From Coriolopsis trogii (Eukaryota; Basidiomycota; Agaricomycetes; Polyporales; Polyporaceae): 64,000 nt of DNA. Both the position numbers and the translations under genes were made by a program. The number at the start of each line of letters is the position of its first letter. Position 1 is the stretch's first letter. Below are positions 23,701-34,393 of the stretch, in pieces. The notes under the pieces were generated by a model, which was not told the DNA's origin, ran no database searches, and saw only the letters and a program-made list of their open reading frames with translations. Where the stretch lies: positions 1,984,001-2,048,000 of the forward strand of contig JAHYIO010000004.1 in NCBI GenBank assembly GCA_020543525.1, written 5' to 3'.

Positions 23701-23756
23701 TAACACCGCGATGCGTGCACTCACTGTGCTAAGACCGACATCATGTCCCTCATCTC
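17788..23756 (-). CDS. EF-hand and ZZ zinc-finger protein, 3' portion (gene disrupted by transposon)
   Basis: Twelve exons continue the reading frame begun at 51,014-51,738. Exon 1 of this part (23,756-23,725) gives EMRDMMSVLAQ, and the next (23,648-23,349) gives a helical stretch ending VNDKLDDIED. A 2-kb element then fills what was a 54-nt intron. From 21,294 the frame continues to 17,788 for about 997 more codons. Features: a coiled region (FEAKFEMQRRELEELRRT); a canonical EF-hand loop DDDASGFITIAE at about 20,530-20,570; FPLLYLILQRHYEVMHLGR; then two zinc-binding clusters at the C-terminus, CDVCGNQVEGARIICLDCG and CWYCIECDDEVFICAECD with downstream His, typical of ZZ fingers. The role is unknown; the family is widespread in Agaricomycetes. 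The 27-kb insertion separates it from its own start, so any product would need a new start codon. Confidence 0.8.
21305..23302. mobile_element. TA-flanked TIR element (Tc1/mariner-like, non-autonomous) in an intron
   Basis: Imperfect inverted ends of about 27 bp begin CATCAGGAAAAATCCCCC on the left and CATCAGCAAAAATCCCCC on the right when read inverted, followed by C/T-rich sequence and CTAAT. Both ends abut the dinucleotide TA (21,303-21,304 and 23,303-23,304), as expected for Tc1/mariner insertion. Removing the element and one TA leaves a 54-nt intron with gtgagt and cgtag ends joining DQ to MKRLLDYF in frame. No transposase is visible. The interior carries degraded H+-ATPase sequence. Confidence 0.75.
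21580..22600 (-). pseudogene. Fragments of a plasma-membrane H+-ATPase (P-type) inside the TIR element
   Basis: Minus-strand fragments read AQQLVKYTTIVNRIIAIEEL then RTYGSLWAEDV...SRAENQDDI, then RIELLDFKPFNLVDE, then INFIGVPTIFDPLRGTFD...TRQTMDDAMALGIKVKIV. These follow the order of fungal Pma1-type proton pumps around and after the phosphorylation site. The segment carrying the catalytic DKTGT motif is deleted between IAIEEL and RTYG, and other parts are missing or out of frame, so the pump is dead. The piece from about 21,900 to 21,580 is only weakly recognisable. It looks like host sequence captured by the element. Confidence 0.7.
23749..23756. repeat. Left copy of 8-bp target-site duplication
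   Basis: CTCATCTC directly abuts the left end of the giant element and is repeated at 51,006-51,013. On the coding strand (GAGATGAG) it encodes part of Glu-Met-Arg of the interrupted host gene. Confidence 0.9.
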
Positions 23757-24697
23757 AGCCCATTCAGTAAGAATATACTGTATGCTGTGTCCCTCGGCGG
23801 TGCAAATGCACTGTGTGGGCGTGGCACGCGGCGCCGCGCGGTCGGGTCGTGGGAACCTGGGGGGTGTTCCGCGCGGGTGGTCGGCCGGGAGGCATAATGG
23901 TGAGCCGCGCGGACCGGGTATGGGTGAGTGATCGGGTGGTGGTCCGGGGTAGGGGGACCGTGTTATGAGCGATCTGGACGCGTTCTGTGGTCGTAGACTG
24001 TCTGTATTTGCCTGCATAGTCCCTGTAGGCACTGTGAGTGACAATGCAACGTTTACCGGGCGTATTAAAGCAACACGAGGGGTGAAACGGTGAGTTGGAG
24101 CGGTCCGGGCAGGGGGACCGGGTGGCGGCTTGTGGGCCGGGAGGCAGGTGGATGGGTCCGGACGCCTTGGGCGAGTTATGGAGGCTACTCCCATGCTGGG
24201 AGGTGTGGTTTAGAGGGCATATGGGGCCTGTGCAAGGCGGTGTGGGCGGTGGGGGATGGGGGTAAGGGGTCGGGTTGCGGTTCGCCAGCCGGCTACATTG
24301 GCGGCTCGGACGGACGGCCTGTGTTCGTCGGAGCATATGGGTCCTGGCATAGCGTTTGGGACCTGTGGAAGCGGGTGTTGAGTGGGAAATAACATACAGC
24401 TATGGTCAGGATGGTGAACCGAGCGGCATTGGAGATGGTGGTCCGGTGACCCGCGCGGAGTTGGCCATGTGGTGCGAGGAGTACCGCGCGGCCCGACGGC
24501 GAGCCCGATATGGTGTTCCGCGCGGGCTTCACCATGACTTTGGTTTTCCGAGCCGCGCGGTCGGTGTCATCTCTGGGATTGGTGCACCGCGCGGCTCGGT
24601 ATAAAGCAGTGCACTGCGTTCCGCGCGGCTGCCTGCCCACTGCACCAACCGAACCGCGGGTGCACCAGCCGACCCGGATGCGATCCCACACTCCCTC
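23757..24697. repeat. Left terminal inverted repeat of the KDZ element
   Basis: About 940 bp, inverted counterpart of 50,064-51,005. The outermost 15 or so bases are only partly matched (AGCCCATTCAGTA against CACTGGATTCAATA). From CTGTGTCCCTCGGCGG inward, identity is very high. Several CCGCGCGG palindromes lie inside. Long Pro/Arg-rich open frames across it are composition artefacts, since they appear in mirror orientation in both arms. Confidence 0.93.
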
Positions 24698-26045
24698 TAC
24701 GGGCTTCTTTGGCGGCTTAAACGGTCCACTGGTATTGTACCAAAACCGGGAGGGTTGGTGTAGTGTTATAGACCTCTAGAGAGGTATGTCAAAGCTGGGA
24801 AAAGATCCAGCCATAGTCAGGTCAGTGAACCGAGCGGCATTGGAAGATGGTTATTCAATGAGCCGCGCGGGGGTTGGCCGGATGGTAGTCACAGTACCGC
24901 GCGGTGGGCTGGTGAGACCGCACCGATGATCCGCGCGGGATGCACAAAAACCCTTTGTCGCTGTGCCGCGCGGATGTCGCACATCCTGGTTATTCTGTCC
25001 CGCGCGGTCCTACATAATACACTGCAATGCGGTCCGCGCGGCCGTCGGGCGTGTATCTACCTAGGCTAGGTTATAAAGTCTCAATCCCGTAAGCTGCCAT
25101 TGATTGACCTTTCCTCTGTATTTAAACCGGGTCAAGCGACCATCCATGTGGCGCGGCTCGCCCGGTTGGTACAAAAACCTAATCGGCTGGGATATGCCAC
25201 TTTCCGTCCCCTTAGACGCCCTCTCTCATGCGCGACTCTCCCGCTGGCCCGAGGCGATAGATTGGACCGAAGCCCAGCCCACTGAAGCATGGCTTATAAC
25301 TCAATTTACCTTGTCTCAGGGTAGAGGGCACCTCATTCCAAACCAAAGCCAGCGGCGGTCAGGCCAAGCTGGGCCGAGCACAATACTGTTGTCGGCAGTG
25401 CAACAAGTAAATGCGACCCGACCCGGGAATACATTTGTGTGCCGCGCGGTCGTTCAACATAAACCGGCTGCCTGTACCGCACGGAGGTTGGCTGCAAATC
25501 TTTACATTGAAACGCGCGGCCGGGTGTGGCTACTATGTGACCGATCCGCGCGGCCTCCCATGGGTCATGTCCATCCGTACCGCGCGGTCTGCTCACACTG
25601 TTCCAGCCCTGCTTTGTCAGACTGAGCTCGCCGGCCTCCATCTCAGTCATCAAGGAGCCCCTGGGAGTGTGAGTTCAGGTGGTACTCACTACCAAACTGC
25701 TGACGAGCATGACGACCTGTAGAACCGGCTGAACGGCATCCTGGCAGGAGGCTTCTCATCCGAGCCGAGCGGTGCTCCCCTGGGCCTCAAATTCCCCCTG
25801 AGCATACGCAGCCACCAGCCCGTGCGTTGGGTGCGAATTACAATGATTTGGAGGTGTGGGTATTCTGGCGTTCAAATATCATCAAGTTATTGCCGATCAA
25901 AAGCAAGATCTGTCATTGAGCCCGAAGTATGTACACAAGTGGGCCGCGCAGCCCTCTGAACATGTCTGCGCAAAGTCCCGCGCGGTGCCATAAGTGGTAC
26001 TCTAGATTGTGCACCGCGCGGTAATAGCGGGGTTCTGGTTTGCTG

Positions 26046-26200
26046 CACCGCGCGGTCGCCACACCCCTACAGTCATATGCACCGCGCGGTCTCCAGAATG
26101 CTACAATCACATGGACCGCGCGGTCTCCACAGTGACACAGTCACATGGACCGCGCGGTCTTCACGATGGTACAATCACATGGACCGCGCGGTGACCCATC
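26046..26200. repeat. Tandem 34-35-bp units each holding one CCGCGCGG
   Basis: Five consecutive units of the form (a/g)(c)accgcgcggt(c)...(a)cag/caatcaca(tg) recur with a 34-35 bp period, close to three helical turns. A second cluster with similar spacing lies at 26,757-26,900, where one unit has the variant CCGCACGG. Confidence 0.85.
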
Positions 26201-26756
26201 TGTTGCAGTCATAGTGCGGTGGAATGACTGTCAATGCTGCTTGCATGCAACATTCCTATATCAACTCTCACCTCGAACGTATGCTAGCCTTGGTAGATTA
26301 ATCACTGTGCTCTCCTCCATGTGTTCAATGGTAACTTGCACGGCTGGGCTATGAGCCCTGGTGAAGTGTGCACCGAGCCGAATGTGAGCCGAGCCGGAAT
26401 GCAGCACCTCACGGCCTGGCGATTTGAGTCCACAAGAGGATCTCTCTGTCAAAGACGAGCATTGCAGACAAAGACCCTCAGCAGCATGCTATTGCTCTGT
26501 TCTGGCAATTCTGTCTGCTTGCTGAGATCCCTGCTCATCAGCTCGAAAACCCTCGAGCTAGCCGAGGCTTGCCGCTGATGCCATGTGAAATTCAGAGGTC
26601 CCGCTAAGGAGGAGCCTACAGAATTGAGCAGCCCTATTGCTTCAGGCTTTGGAAGCTGCGCGGTCCACCTCCCTTGAGCCATGGAAAGGCCGCGCGGATT
26701 AGTCTGCAGCCCTCACGCAGCGGCCGCGCGGTATAGCAACTAAGTTATCCGACGAT

Positions 26757-26900
26757 GGACCGCGCGGTGCAGTATCTAGACTCCCACAACGCACCGCACG
26801 GTGCAGTATCTGGACTCCCACAACGCACCGCGCGGTACACCATCTAGACCCCCGCATCACACCGCGCGGGGCGCAATTTCCTTGCCACTGACTCCCGCGC
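26757..26900. repeat. Second tandem cluster of CCGCGCGG units
   Basis: Four units of about 35 bp share gaccgcgcggtgcagtatct and a following ctagactcccacaac-type spacer. One unit has a CpG-to-CpA change (CCGCACGG), as expected from deamination of methylated cytosine. Confidence 0.8.
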
Positions 26901-28452
26901 GGCGTACTAATCAGGAACTGCAGTTGGTAGCGGGTCAGCTGAGCCGGGCCGATTTGGCAGCCAGGCCGGACACTCATCTTGGCCGATTTTCGGTTCATAT
27001 GGGTGCCCAGTCCAGTGTGGACAAGCAGTATGGCGTCCACAATCCAGCCATGACTAACAATAAGCAATTCCAATTTGTGACGATTCTAGGTGTGCAGGTG
27101 TTGCCCATTGGGCAAGAAAACAAGATATTTACAACGTCCTATGTGATGTACACTTTTGCGCAATCGTCTAGTCTGATGAATTCTCCCATCCCAGCCGCCT
27201 ATGCACCTCCTCGAGGACGTGATCCCAATGATTACCGTAGCCCTCATTTGCGTCTTGCATCAGCGCGCGGGATTGAACCTGGCCGACAAGTTGTCGGATG
27301 TAGTGGCAATGCCTAACCTCGGCGTCGACGTACCTCATGACGAGCTTCGTGACGGACATTGTTGCCGAGGCGTTCACGTTGTTCTCAGACTCCTCCTGTG
27401 CAGGGATTGAGCGGAGATTTGGGGACGAACAAGGGCGCAGGATGGGGTCAGCGTCCAGGCGTACCTCAAGGGCTCCAGATGCTGCTGGGCCGGGTTGATC
27501 GCCGAAGAATGTATCGACAAGCATTTCGTCAGGCCCTTCAGGAGCCTCCTCACCAGCAAAGAACTGGGCGGAAAAAAACATGGGGCCCCCGGGAAAGGGC
27601 TGCTGGGCCGGCTGAGGAAATGAGTGGCCCAACTGGTGCTCGGCCACAAAGAGGGAGGCGTCGGCATCTTGGTGGACCTCGCTCGGTTCGGGAGATGCGT
27701 CGCCGAACCGGTGCTCAGCGACAAAGGAGCCGTCGACGTCCTGGTGAGCCTCGCCCGGTTCGGGAGATTCGTCGCCGAACCGGTGCTCGGCGACGAAGAG
27801 GGAGGCGTCGGCGTCCTGGTGAGCCTCACCCGGTTCAAGAGATTCGTCGCCGAACCGGTGCTCGGCGACGAGAAGAGAGGCGTTACCGGCTACATTGTCC
27901 TCTTCGGGTGGAGGAAACGAGATGTCTGTCTCCAGCCCAACCGCTGGGAGGTCAGGCGTTTCGTCGCCAAAAAAACCCTCGGCTCGGAGGAGCGAGGCAC
28001 TGGCCTCTTCCATTTGTGGAGCCGGCTCGGGGGATGCATCGGAAAAGAAGTCGTTGGCAATAAGTGGGCTTACTTGACTTGCGTCTGTGTGCGTCGCCCC
28101 TTGCTCGCTGGTATCCGTGCTGGTTGGGATAGGCGACCCGGAAACCTGAACCTCCTGCATACCCTGTCGAGCGTCAGGTAGTCAGTTAGTGGTTCGGCGT
28201 GATGCCAAGCTTATAGCTCACTGCAGCAACCATCTTTTCTCGCCAATTCATGATAGGGGACGTTGGAAAGGTACGGGCAATTGACGGGCGGTGTCCGGGC
28301 GGCGAGCGACCTGGTTGTGTAGCGCCAGTGAGCAGGTCGCTGAACCAGGGCTCCATCCGAGGAGTTGAGAGACGGCTGCCCGTCGTAAATTCACCGGGAA
28401 AATTGACGGCGTTATTTTCACTCTGGGGGTTGATTGTCGCTCCTTCACGAGA

Positions 28453-28457
28453 CGGTG
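28453..28457. repeat. Left target-site duplication of the copia element
   Basis: CGGTG here and at 34,961-34,965 flank the two LTRs exactly, the 5-bp duplication expected from a retroviral-type integrase. Confidence 0.9.
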
Positions 28458-29024
28458 TGATGAACTCTGAATCTGGAAGGCTTGGAGCGACCTGTAAGTC
28501 ACACAAAGAGAGATCTTCAGTCAGTGAGCGAACGACTATATTGCATAGTTTAGTACCTGTAAGTCACACAAAGAGAGACTACAAGTACTAGTAAGTAAAG
28601 TGTAGTAGAGCATAAGTAATGAGTGAGACTTACTCTTCAGTCAGTGAGCGAACGACTGAAGAGCAGAGGGGCAAACAGACTGCCTTATATACTGGAGAGA
28701 GGAGTGCATGAGTAAGCGAATGAAGCAGTCACATGTTAACCATAGAGCGATGAGTAAGAGTCCGTACTCGGCGTATGAGTAAGAGCCAAGAGTATTCTGA
28801 GTAAGACATAAGGTCTAGAATGTTCCGGTGCATTGTAGAACGCACAGGAAGACAAGGGAACCATATGGTCATGGGAATGTACAGTAGTTTCGTAGAGAAA
28901 ACCGTATATGGTAAGTAGAAACACAGCCTATAGTAAGCGCTATCTAAACATAGGTAAACATGATCATACAAAGGTTGTGTGCACAACTCCGGACCGGTAG
29001 AGCCGTAAATCCAGAATGTCAACA
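28458..29024 (-). repeat. 3' LTR of the copia element
   Basis: 567 bp, same length as its partner at 34,394-34,960. It contains an internal duplication of tgtaagtcacacaaagagag and several agtgagcgaacgact motifs. Confidence 0.93.
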
Positions 29025-29035
29025 CTCCCACTCGT

Positions 29036-32000
29036 TCAAGATGCAACGGACACAAGACCTATCTCCTCAACGAATTTGGCCTGATTGGAGTAAGGCACGT
29101 TCTTCGTGAGGGGGTCGGCCAATTGGTCCTCAGAAGCGACATAGTAGATCTCAACAGATCCCATCTCGACCTGTTCACGAATGAAGTGATAACGGATCTC
29201 TATGTGCTTGGTACGACGGTCAATGACTGGATTGACAGACAAGAAGATCGAGCCTTGGTTGTCGAGACACAAAGGCGTCGGATCAGTCACGTCATCTCCG
29301 AGTTCATCGCCGAAGGTCCTCAGCCATGCCAACTGACGACAAGTGTCGGAGGCCGCTTTATATTCCGCCTCGGTCGAGGAGAGCGAAATGGTAGGCTGAC
29401 GCCTTGATGCCCACGATACAGCACCACCTGCCATCAAGAAGACAAAGCCAGAGGTTGAGTGCCGATCATCACGGTCTTCCGCCCAGTCCGAATCTGAGTA
29501 CGAAATCAGACCGTCATTAGACGCTCCCTTGTAGCGCAGCCGGTACGCCTTTGTTCCCTGAAGATAACGCAGGACATACTTGGCATAGTTCATGTGCGCT
29601 TCAGAGGGATTGGCATTGTACTTGGATAACCGTGTGACAGCGAAAGCAATATCAGGGCGCGTCCCGAGCATGGCGTACAAAAGACTGCCAATAAGACTCT
29701 GGTAGCGTTGCCTGAATGAATCGGAAGCGGGCTGATCGGTTTTCACCAAAACAGCACCAGCAGGGAGAGGAGTACGCGACGGTTTACAGTCAGCCATCTG
29801 GAAACGCTCAAGGACAGACTGGATATACTCTTCCTGGTCGATGTCGAGTGTTCGAGTGGAACGATCTCGAGTGATGCGAAGACCAAGGAAGCGCTTGACT
29901 GGTCCCAAGTCCATCATCTTGTACTGCTTAGAGAGAGAGCGCTTGACGTGCTTGATGTGACTAGACTGATCGCCAATGAGAAGTAGATCGTCGACATAGA
30001 GTACGACAATTGTTACGTGTTCCCCCCCTTGTCGCCGATATACGTAGATCCCGGCATCAGAATAGGTCCGTTGGAATCCCAAGTCAAGAAGCGACTGATG
30101 AATCTTCGCATTCCATTGACGCGACGCCTGTTTAAGACCATAGATAGCCTTTTTGAGCAGACAGACGTGATCTTCCTTCCCAGGAACGACCCAGCCTTCG
30201 GGCTGTTCCATGTAGATCTCCTCTTCGAGATCGCCATTCAGAAACGCGGTCTTGACATCCATAGATTCGATGTCCCAGTCCTCAAGCGCAGCATGCGCAA
30301 GAAGATACCGGATAGACTTGAACCGCGCAACCGGAGAGAACGTCTCGTGATAGTCCTCACCCCATACTTGAGTAAAACCGCGAGCAACAAGACGAGCTTT
30401 ATACCGCCCATCATGTTTAATGTCATAAACCCAGCGGTTTGAGACAATGTGTCGACCTTTAGGACGAGGAACAAGTAACCAGGTTCTGTTCTCGATGAGC
30501 GAGTCATACTCCGACTTCTCAGCTTCGCGCCACTTAGGAGCATCAGGTGATCGCATGGCCTCCTTGTGGGATTGAGGAATACCAGCTTTCGACTGAGCAG
30601 CAGCGAGAAAAGCGAGGAAAGTCTCTGCCTCCCACTGATCTCCATCCGGATCTGTCCGAGCGTCAACATGAACCGGGTTCTCGTCACCATAGATGTTGTC
30701 CTGAGTCCTACTCGGGTGGGGAATGCCTGCTTTGTCACGATGAGGACGGTCACGAGCAATGCTAGGCTGATTATCTCCCACTGGTCTGTTACGACCACGA
30801 CGGTGAGGAGGATGAGGAGCAGGAACAGGCGGTGGTGTTGGAGGACGATCAGGGGCATTAGCCGGAGCAGGTGCTTCAGGCGCATCATCGTCTACAGAGT
30901 GATCAAGCGGTGGTGGGACATCAAGCGGAATGGGAAGGGGAATGTCCAGGATGTCGTTGGGATCGACCGAGTCAGAGTCGTCGTTCGAGGACTCATCCGA
31001 CTGGTCATTCACAAACGGATTATCACTGGGGGCGACAGGTTGATTGCCAGGAAGTTTTCGTGCAGGGAAAGACTCTTCATCGAATGTCACATCGCGGGAC
31101 ACGACGATAGAACGGGTGGCCGGATTCCAAAAACGATACCCCTTGGAACCCTGCTCATACCCCACGAAGATCATCTCGACTGCCTTCTTGTCGAGCTTCC
31201 CTTCGCGCTTCGCCTTCTGCACATGCACAAAGGCTTTGCACCCAAACACGCGGAAGTAGGAAACGTCCGGTATGGTACCGTCCCACAACGTGATAGGGCA
31301 TTGCCATTTGTGTCGTCGCATAGGTTGACGATTGTAGATATGAACGGCTGCATCGATGGCAAGTTGCCAGAAACCGTGACTAAGTCCAGCCTGATGTAAC
31401 ATACACAAAGCCTTCTCGGTGATGGTACGGTTCCAGCGTTCAGCACGTCCATTCTGTTGAGGTGAACCCGCAACTGTCTTCTGGTGCTCGATGCCATGCG
31501 AACGAAGAAGCTCGCTGAACTCGCTAGACGTGTATTCCCCCCCTCGATCAGAGCGGACTTTCTTGATCTTTTTACCGGTCTGAGTCTCAGCCCATGCCTT
31601 ATAGTCGAGGAATGCTTTGATAGCATCCGACTTGTGCTTAAGGTAATAGGCGCGAGCAAGACCAGAGTAATCGTCAATGAAACCGGCAAAATACTTCCAT
31701 CCTCCAATAGCCTGAGTACGCATCGGTCCATCGAGATCTGTATGGATGAGCTCGAGAACTTCAGTCGCACGCTTCTCAGAAGGTGGGAAGGGGGTGCGAG
31801 TGGATTTGCCAAAGGCGCATCCATCACATGGCTCTTCATCCGCAGGATCAACGGCATCAACTCCCTTGGTGTTCTTAGGAAGATGACGCAGCACGTCCTT
31901 GCCCGCATGACCAAAGCGACGATGCCAGGTCTTGAAGCGACGGACATTGAGGTGGACACGCTGACCATTACGGAGTTCGAGGAGCGTCCAGTACGTGTTG

Positions 32001-33691
32001 CTATTCGGGTTGTACCTCGCCTCAAGGATCTTTCGACCCATGATACGAATCATCGAACCATGTTTGACAGCACCATCAGGTAGCTTGTCAAAGATACACA
32101 TGCGACCTTCGCCTTGGAACAAGGAATAACCATTGCGCTCGATGGAGCCCGTCGAGAAAAGACGACCTTCCACATGCGGGATGTAGTAGACGTTGTTGAA
32201 GGTGACAGGGACGCTCTGATTATCAATGTACGCGATCCCTTCAACCGTTCCCGATCCAAGCGCATGGATAACACTACTTTCCCCTGACGCAGCCGTTCCA
32301 AAAGGAACAGTGGTCTCGAAAGGCTGGTAGGTGGAGAAGTTAGACATGTCGCCGGTGATATGTTGAGAGGCTCCTGAGTCCATAAGCCACATGGTCCACT
32401 TCGAGCTGTCCGAGGCCATAGCCTCATCATAGAAAGAAGCAGCGATGTTCGAGGGACCCGAAAGTACGTTTACAGCTGATACAGACTCAGAGACGACATG
32501 TGCATGGCTATGAGAAGTAGTGTCCTTGTTCTTCCCCTTGTCCTTGTCCTTATCCCTCTCCTTCTCCTTCTTCTTGCCCTTGGGACGCTTGTCTGGGTGC
32601 TTCTTGTAGCAGTTGGACTCGTGGTGAGAACTACCGCCACAGAAGGAGCAAGGACCCTTAGGCTTCGGCTTGGTCTGGGAGACCTTGTTGGCGGACTGTC
32701 CGTTCTTGCGCAATGACTCCTCGGCCAAGGTCTTCGACTGGATGTCGTCGAGGGTGACCTTGTCGATGTCCGTAATAGCCATTAGCGCAGAAACCATGGA
32801 CTGGTAGGACTCGGGGACCTTCGACAGCAACAGGAGAGCCTGCATGGTCTCGCTGAGCTTGACGCCGTTGCTATCGATGTCGCGAAGGCGGTTGATGATC
32901 TTCATCATCTGGTCCTGGAGAGGCTTCGAATCGTTGATGCGAGGCTCTGCAATGAGCGACTCGAACATGCCCCAGACGTGAGCACTGTTGGGCGTGCCAA
33001 ACTTCGTCTTGATGGCGGCCCAGGTCTCAGCGGCTGTCATGGTACGAGGAGCAGCACCACCTTGACCCAGAACCTTCGCATCGAGGACGTAGTGGAAGTT
33101 CGGTGAGACCCGCATATACATCATGCCGCGAGCCTGCCCATTGAGCTTCTGCCATGCCTCTATGGCGACTAACTCCGCCGCAGTGGCAGTAGTACCGGCA
33201 GGAGAGGGCTCAGTCTTGGTGCCTTCGACAATCTCCCAACAGCCCATGAAGATGAAGTACCCCTTGAGCTTTGCAGCCCAGTCATTGTACTGGTTCGCCG
33301 AAGAAAGGATAGGGATCGAGTCGATCTTGACGTCTCCCATGATTGAAAGCAGGTACTGAGAAGAGTGGAGATAATCCTCGTCGTCGAAGTCTAGAGTAAA
33401 GGATATAGGCGCAACAGATGGAAGCGCAGTGACGAGAGGAGGAGGAAGAGTTTCGATTGGAGAGAGATGCGGAGATGCGACGAGAGGGGTGTCGTATGGG
33501 GTGTTAGAGGCGAGAGGAAGCGCTACGACAAGTGGTGTGTCGTAGGGTGTATCGGATGCGACTGGAAGAGCTGTGTTGACTCCAGCAAGAAACTCCTCGT
33601 CTGCTTGGTAGGGAGAGATAGGTTGCCAAGCGAACGATGTGGGATCTTCCGGTAAAGCAACGTTGTTGTACCGATGAGGACAGGGGCTCAC
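29036..33691 (-). CDS. Copia Gag-Pol polyprotein
   Basis: 1551 codons without interruption. Order of domains: Gag (from about MGDVKIDSIPIL near residue 113), CCHC zinc knuckle CSFCGGSSHHESNC, aspartic protease WLMDSGASQH, pre-integrase HRRFGHAGKDVLRHL with CDGCAFGK, integrase core (DDYSGLARAYYL, SDRGGEYTS, GSPQQNGRAERWNR), reverse transcriptase (DVKTAFLNGDLEEEIYMEQP, VVLYVDDLLLIGD), RNase H (SYSDSDWAEDRDDRHSTSG, SLSSTEAEYKA). Integrase before reverse transcriptase marks it as Ty1/copia. All catalytic motifs appear intact. The first ATG (33,691) precedes about 110 residues of low similarity, so translation may start at a later ATG. Confidence 0.95.
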   Translation of the reverse strand: MSPCPHRYNNVALPEDPTSFAWQPISPYQADEEFLAGVNTALPVASDTPYDTPLVVALPLASNTPYDTPLVASPHLSPIETLPPPLVTALPSVAPISFTLDFDDEDYLHSSQYLLSIMGDVKIDSIPILSSANQYNDWAAKLKGYFIFMGCWEIVEGTKTEPSPAGTTATAAELVAIEAWQKLNGQARGMMYMRVSPNFHYVLDAKVLGQGGAAPRTMTAAETWAAIKTKFGTPNSAHVWGMFESLIAEPRINDSKPLQDQMMKIINRLRDIDSNGVKLSETMQALLLLSKVPESYQSMVSALMAITDIDKVTLDDIQSKTLAEESLRKNGQSANKVSQTKPKPKGPCSFCGGSSHHESNCYKKHPDKRPKGKKKEKERDKDKDKGKNKDTTSHSHAHVVSESVSAVNVLSGPSNIAASFYDEAMASDSSKWTMWLMDSGASQHITGDMSNFSTYQPFETTVPFGTAASGESSVIHALGSGTVEGIAYIDNQSVPVTFNNVYYIPHVEGRLFSTGSIERNGYSLFQGEGRMCIFDKLPDGAVKHGSMIRIMGRKILEARYNPNSNTYWTLLELRNGQRVHLNVRRFKTWHRRFGHAGKDVLRHLPKNTKGVDAVDPADEEPCDGCAFGKSTRTPFPPSEKRATEVLELIHTDLDGPMRTQAIGGWKYFAGFIDDYSGLARAYYLKHKSDAIKAFLDYKAWAETQTGKKIKKVRSDRGGEYTSSEFSELLRSHGIEHQKTVAGSPQQNGRAERWNRTITEKALCMLHQAGLSHGFWQLAIDAAVHIYNRQPMRRHKWQCPITLWDGTIPDVSYFRVFGCKAFVHVQKAKREGKLDKKAVEMIFVGYEQGSKGYRFWNPATRSIVVSRDVTFDEESFPARKLPGNQPVAPSDNPFVNDQSDESSNDDSDSVDPNDILDIPLPIPLDVPPPLDHSVDDDAPEAPAPANAPDRPPTPPPVPAPHPPHRRGRNRPVGDNQPSIARDRPHRDKAGIPHPSRTQDNIYGDENPVHVDARTDPDGDQWEAETFLAFLAAAQSKAGIPQSHKEAMRSPDAPKWREAEKSEYDSLIENRTWLLVPRPKGRHIVSNRWVYDIKHDGRYKARLVARGFTQVWGEDYHETFSPVARFKSIRYLLAHAALEDWDIESMDVKTAFLNGDLEEEIYMEQPEGWVVPGKEDHVCLLKKAIYGLKQASRQWNAKIHQSLLDLGFQRTYSDAGIYVYRRQGGEHVTIVVLYVDDLLLIGDQSSHIKHVKRSLSKQYKMMDLGPVKRFLGLRITRDRSTRTLDIDQEEYIQSVLERFQMADCKPSRTPLPAGAVLVKTDQPASDSFRQRYQSLIGSLLYAMLGTRPDIAFAVTRLSKYNANPSEAHMNYAKYVLRYLQGTKAYRLRYKGASNDGLISYSDSDWAEDRDDRHSTSGFVFLMAGGAVSWASRRQPTISLSSTEAEYKAASDTCRQLAWLRTFGDELGDDVTDPTPLCLDNQGSIFLSVNPVIDRRTKHIEIRYHFIREQVEMGSVEIYYVASEDQLADPLTKNVPYSNQAKFVEEIGLVSVAS

Positions 33692-34393
33692 GGCACAATT
33701 GTACCAACCGTCGCTTTGAAGGTGGGCGTCGACTTGTTCGTCAGAGTCCCAAACGTGTGGAAGATCCTCGCAGGATTCCTCGTTGCCTGAGCTGTCAGAG
33801 GATGCTTCTGTCGAAGTATCAACGATGTCCTCGACTTCAGACTCAGAGGAATGAGGAGATGCTGGAAGAGTCGGCTCCAGAACGGTGGTTCAAAGTATAC
33901 GCGATGATTGACGTGCCACGTGCGAGGAAGGTGGACAGGGGCACCTTTTGAGGTGAACCAGAGAGCCAGTAAGCCGAAATTACCGACAATCCGGGTAGAA
34001 GTCGCCAACTGTGCCCAAGAAACGCTATAGTAACTACCGAGGCAAAAAGGTATCGTAAGGAGGGTCCGAACGGTTGTCCTCCGGTCCAAAGGTGCTAACC
34101 ACCCCGGGTACAACAGCTGGCGGGCGCAAGTGCGTGGCCTGGCTGAGGGATGCCTGAATCACCCAGGTGCCTCGAGAGCACAACAGGTGTTACAACGATA
34201 GTAGACTAGAGACTGACTACGAAGCGCTCAGGGCTGCGTCACGAGCGCAGAAATGTCCCCCTGGCAGCAGTGTCGGCGGGCACAGTCAAGAGAGTAGGAA
34301 AGTGGGATGCACGGGCAGAGAGTCGACGTACAAAGAGTTGCGCGCAGAGGTGTCGACAGAGAAGCAACCGATTAGAGCGCAGGGCTCATAACC

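Larger units (their letters stand above)
24698..26910. repeat. Left subterminal arm with CCGCGCGG palindrome array
   Basis: By eye the left TIR and this arm hold about 30 copies of CCGCGCGG or one-base variants, typically 30-60 bp apart with a preferred context of a/c/g-CCGCGCGG-t. Each palindrome carries three CpGs. They are rare in the element's coding interior. No credible gene is present. Such arrays resemble the transposase-binding subterminal repeats of other DNA transposons. Confidence 0.85.

Noticed and set aside
23721..24336. Long Pro/Arg-rich open frames in the TIRs, mirrored at 50,425-51,157
   Set aside because: They occur in opposite orientation in both inverted repeats, have no start context, introns or domains, and follow from GC-rich palindromic composition.
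26046..26900. CRISPR-like array
   Set aside because: The regular spacing comes from tandem units whose whole sequence is repeated; there are no unique spacers, no cas genes, and the genome is eukaryotic.
27359..28181. Plus-strand open frames rich in Arg/Gly opposite the repeat-bearing cargo gene
   Set aside because: They are antisense shadows of the tandem repeats; the minus-strand frame has the intron, the start codon and the protein-like composition.
30566..32083. Plus-strand open frames across the copia pol region
   Set aside because: Antisense to a complete Gag-Pol polyprotein and without homology.
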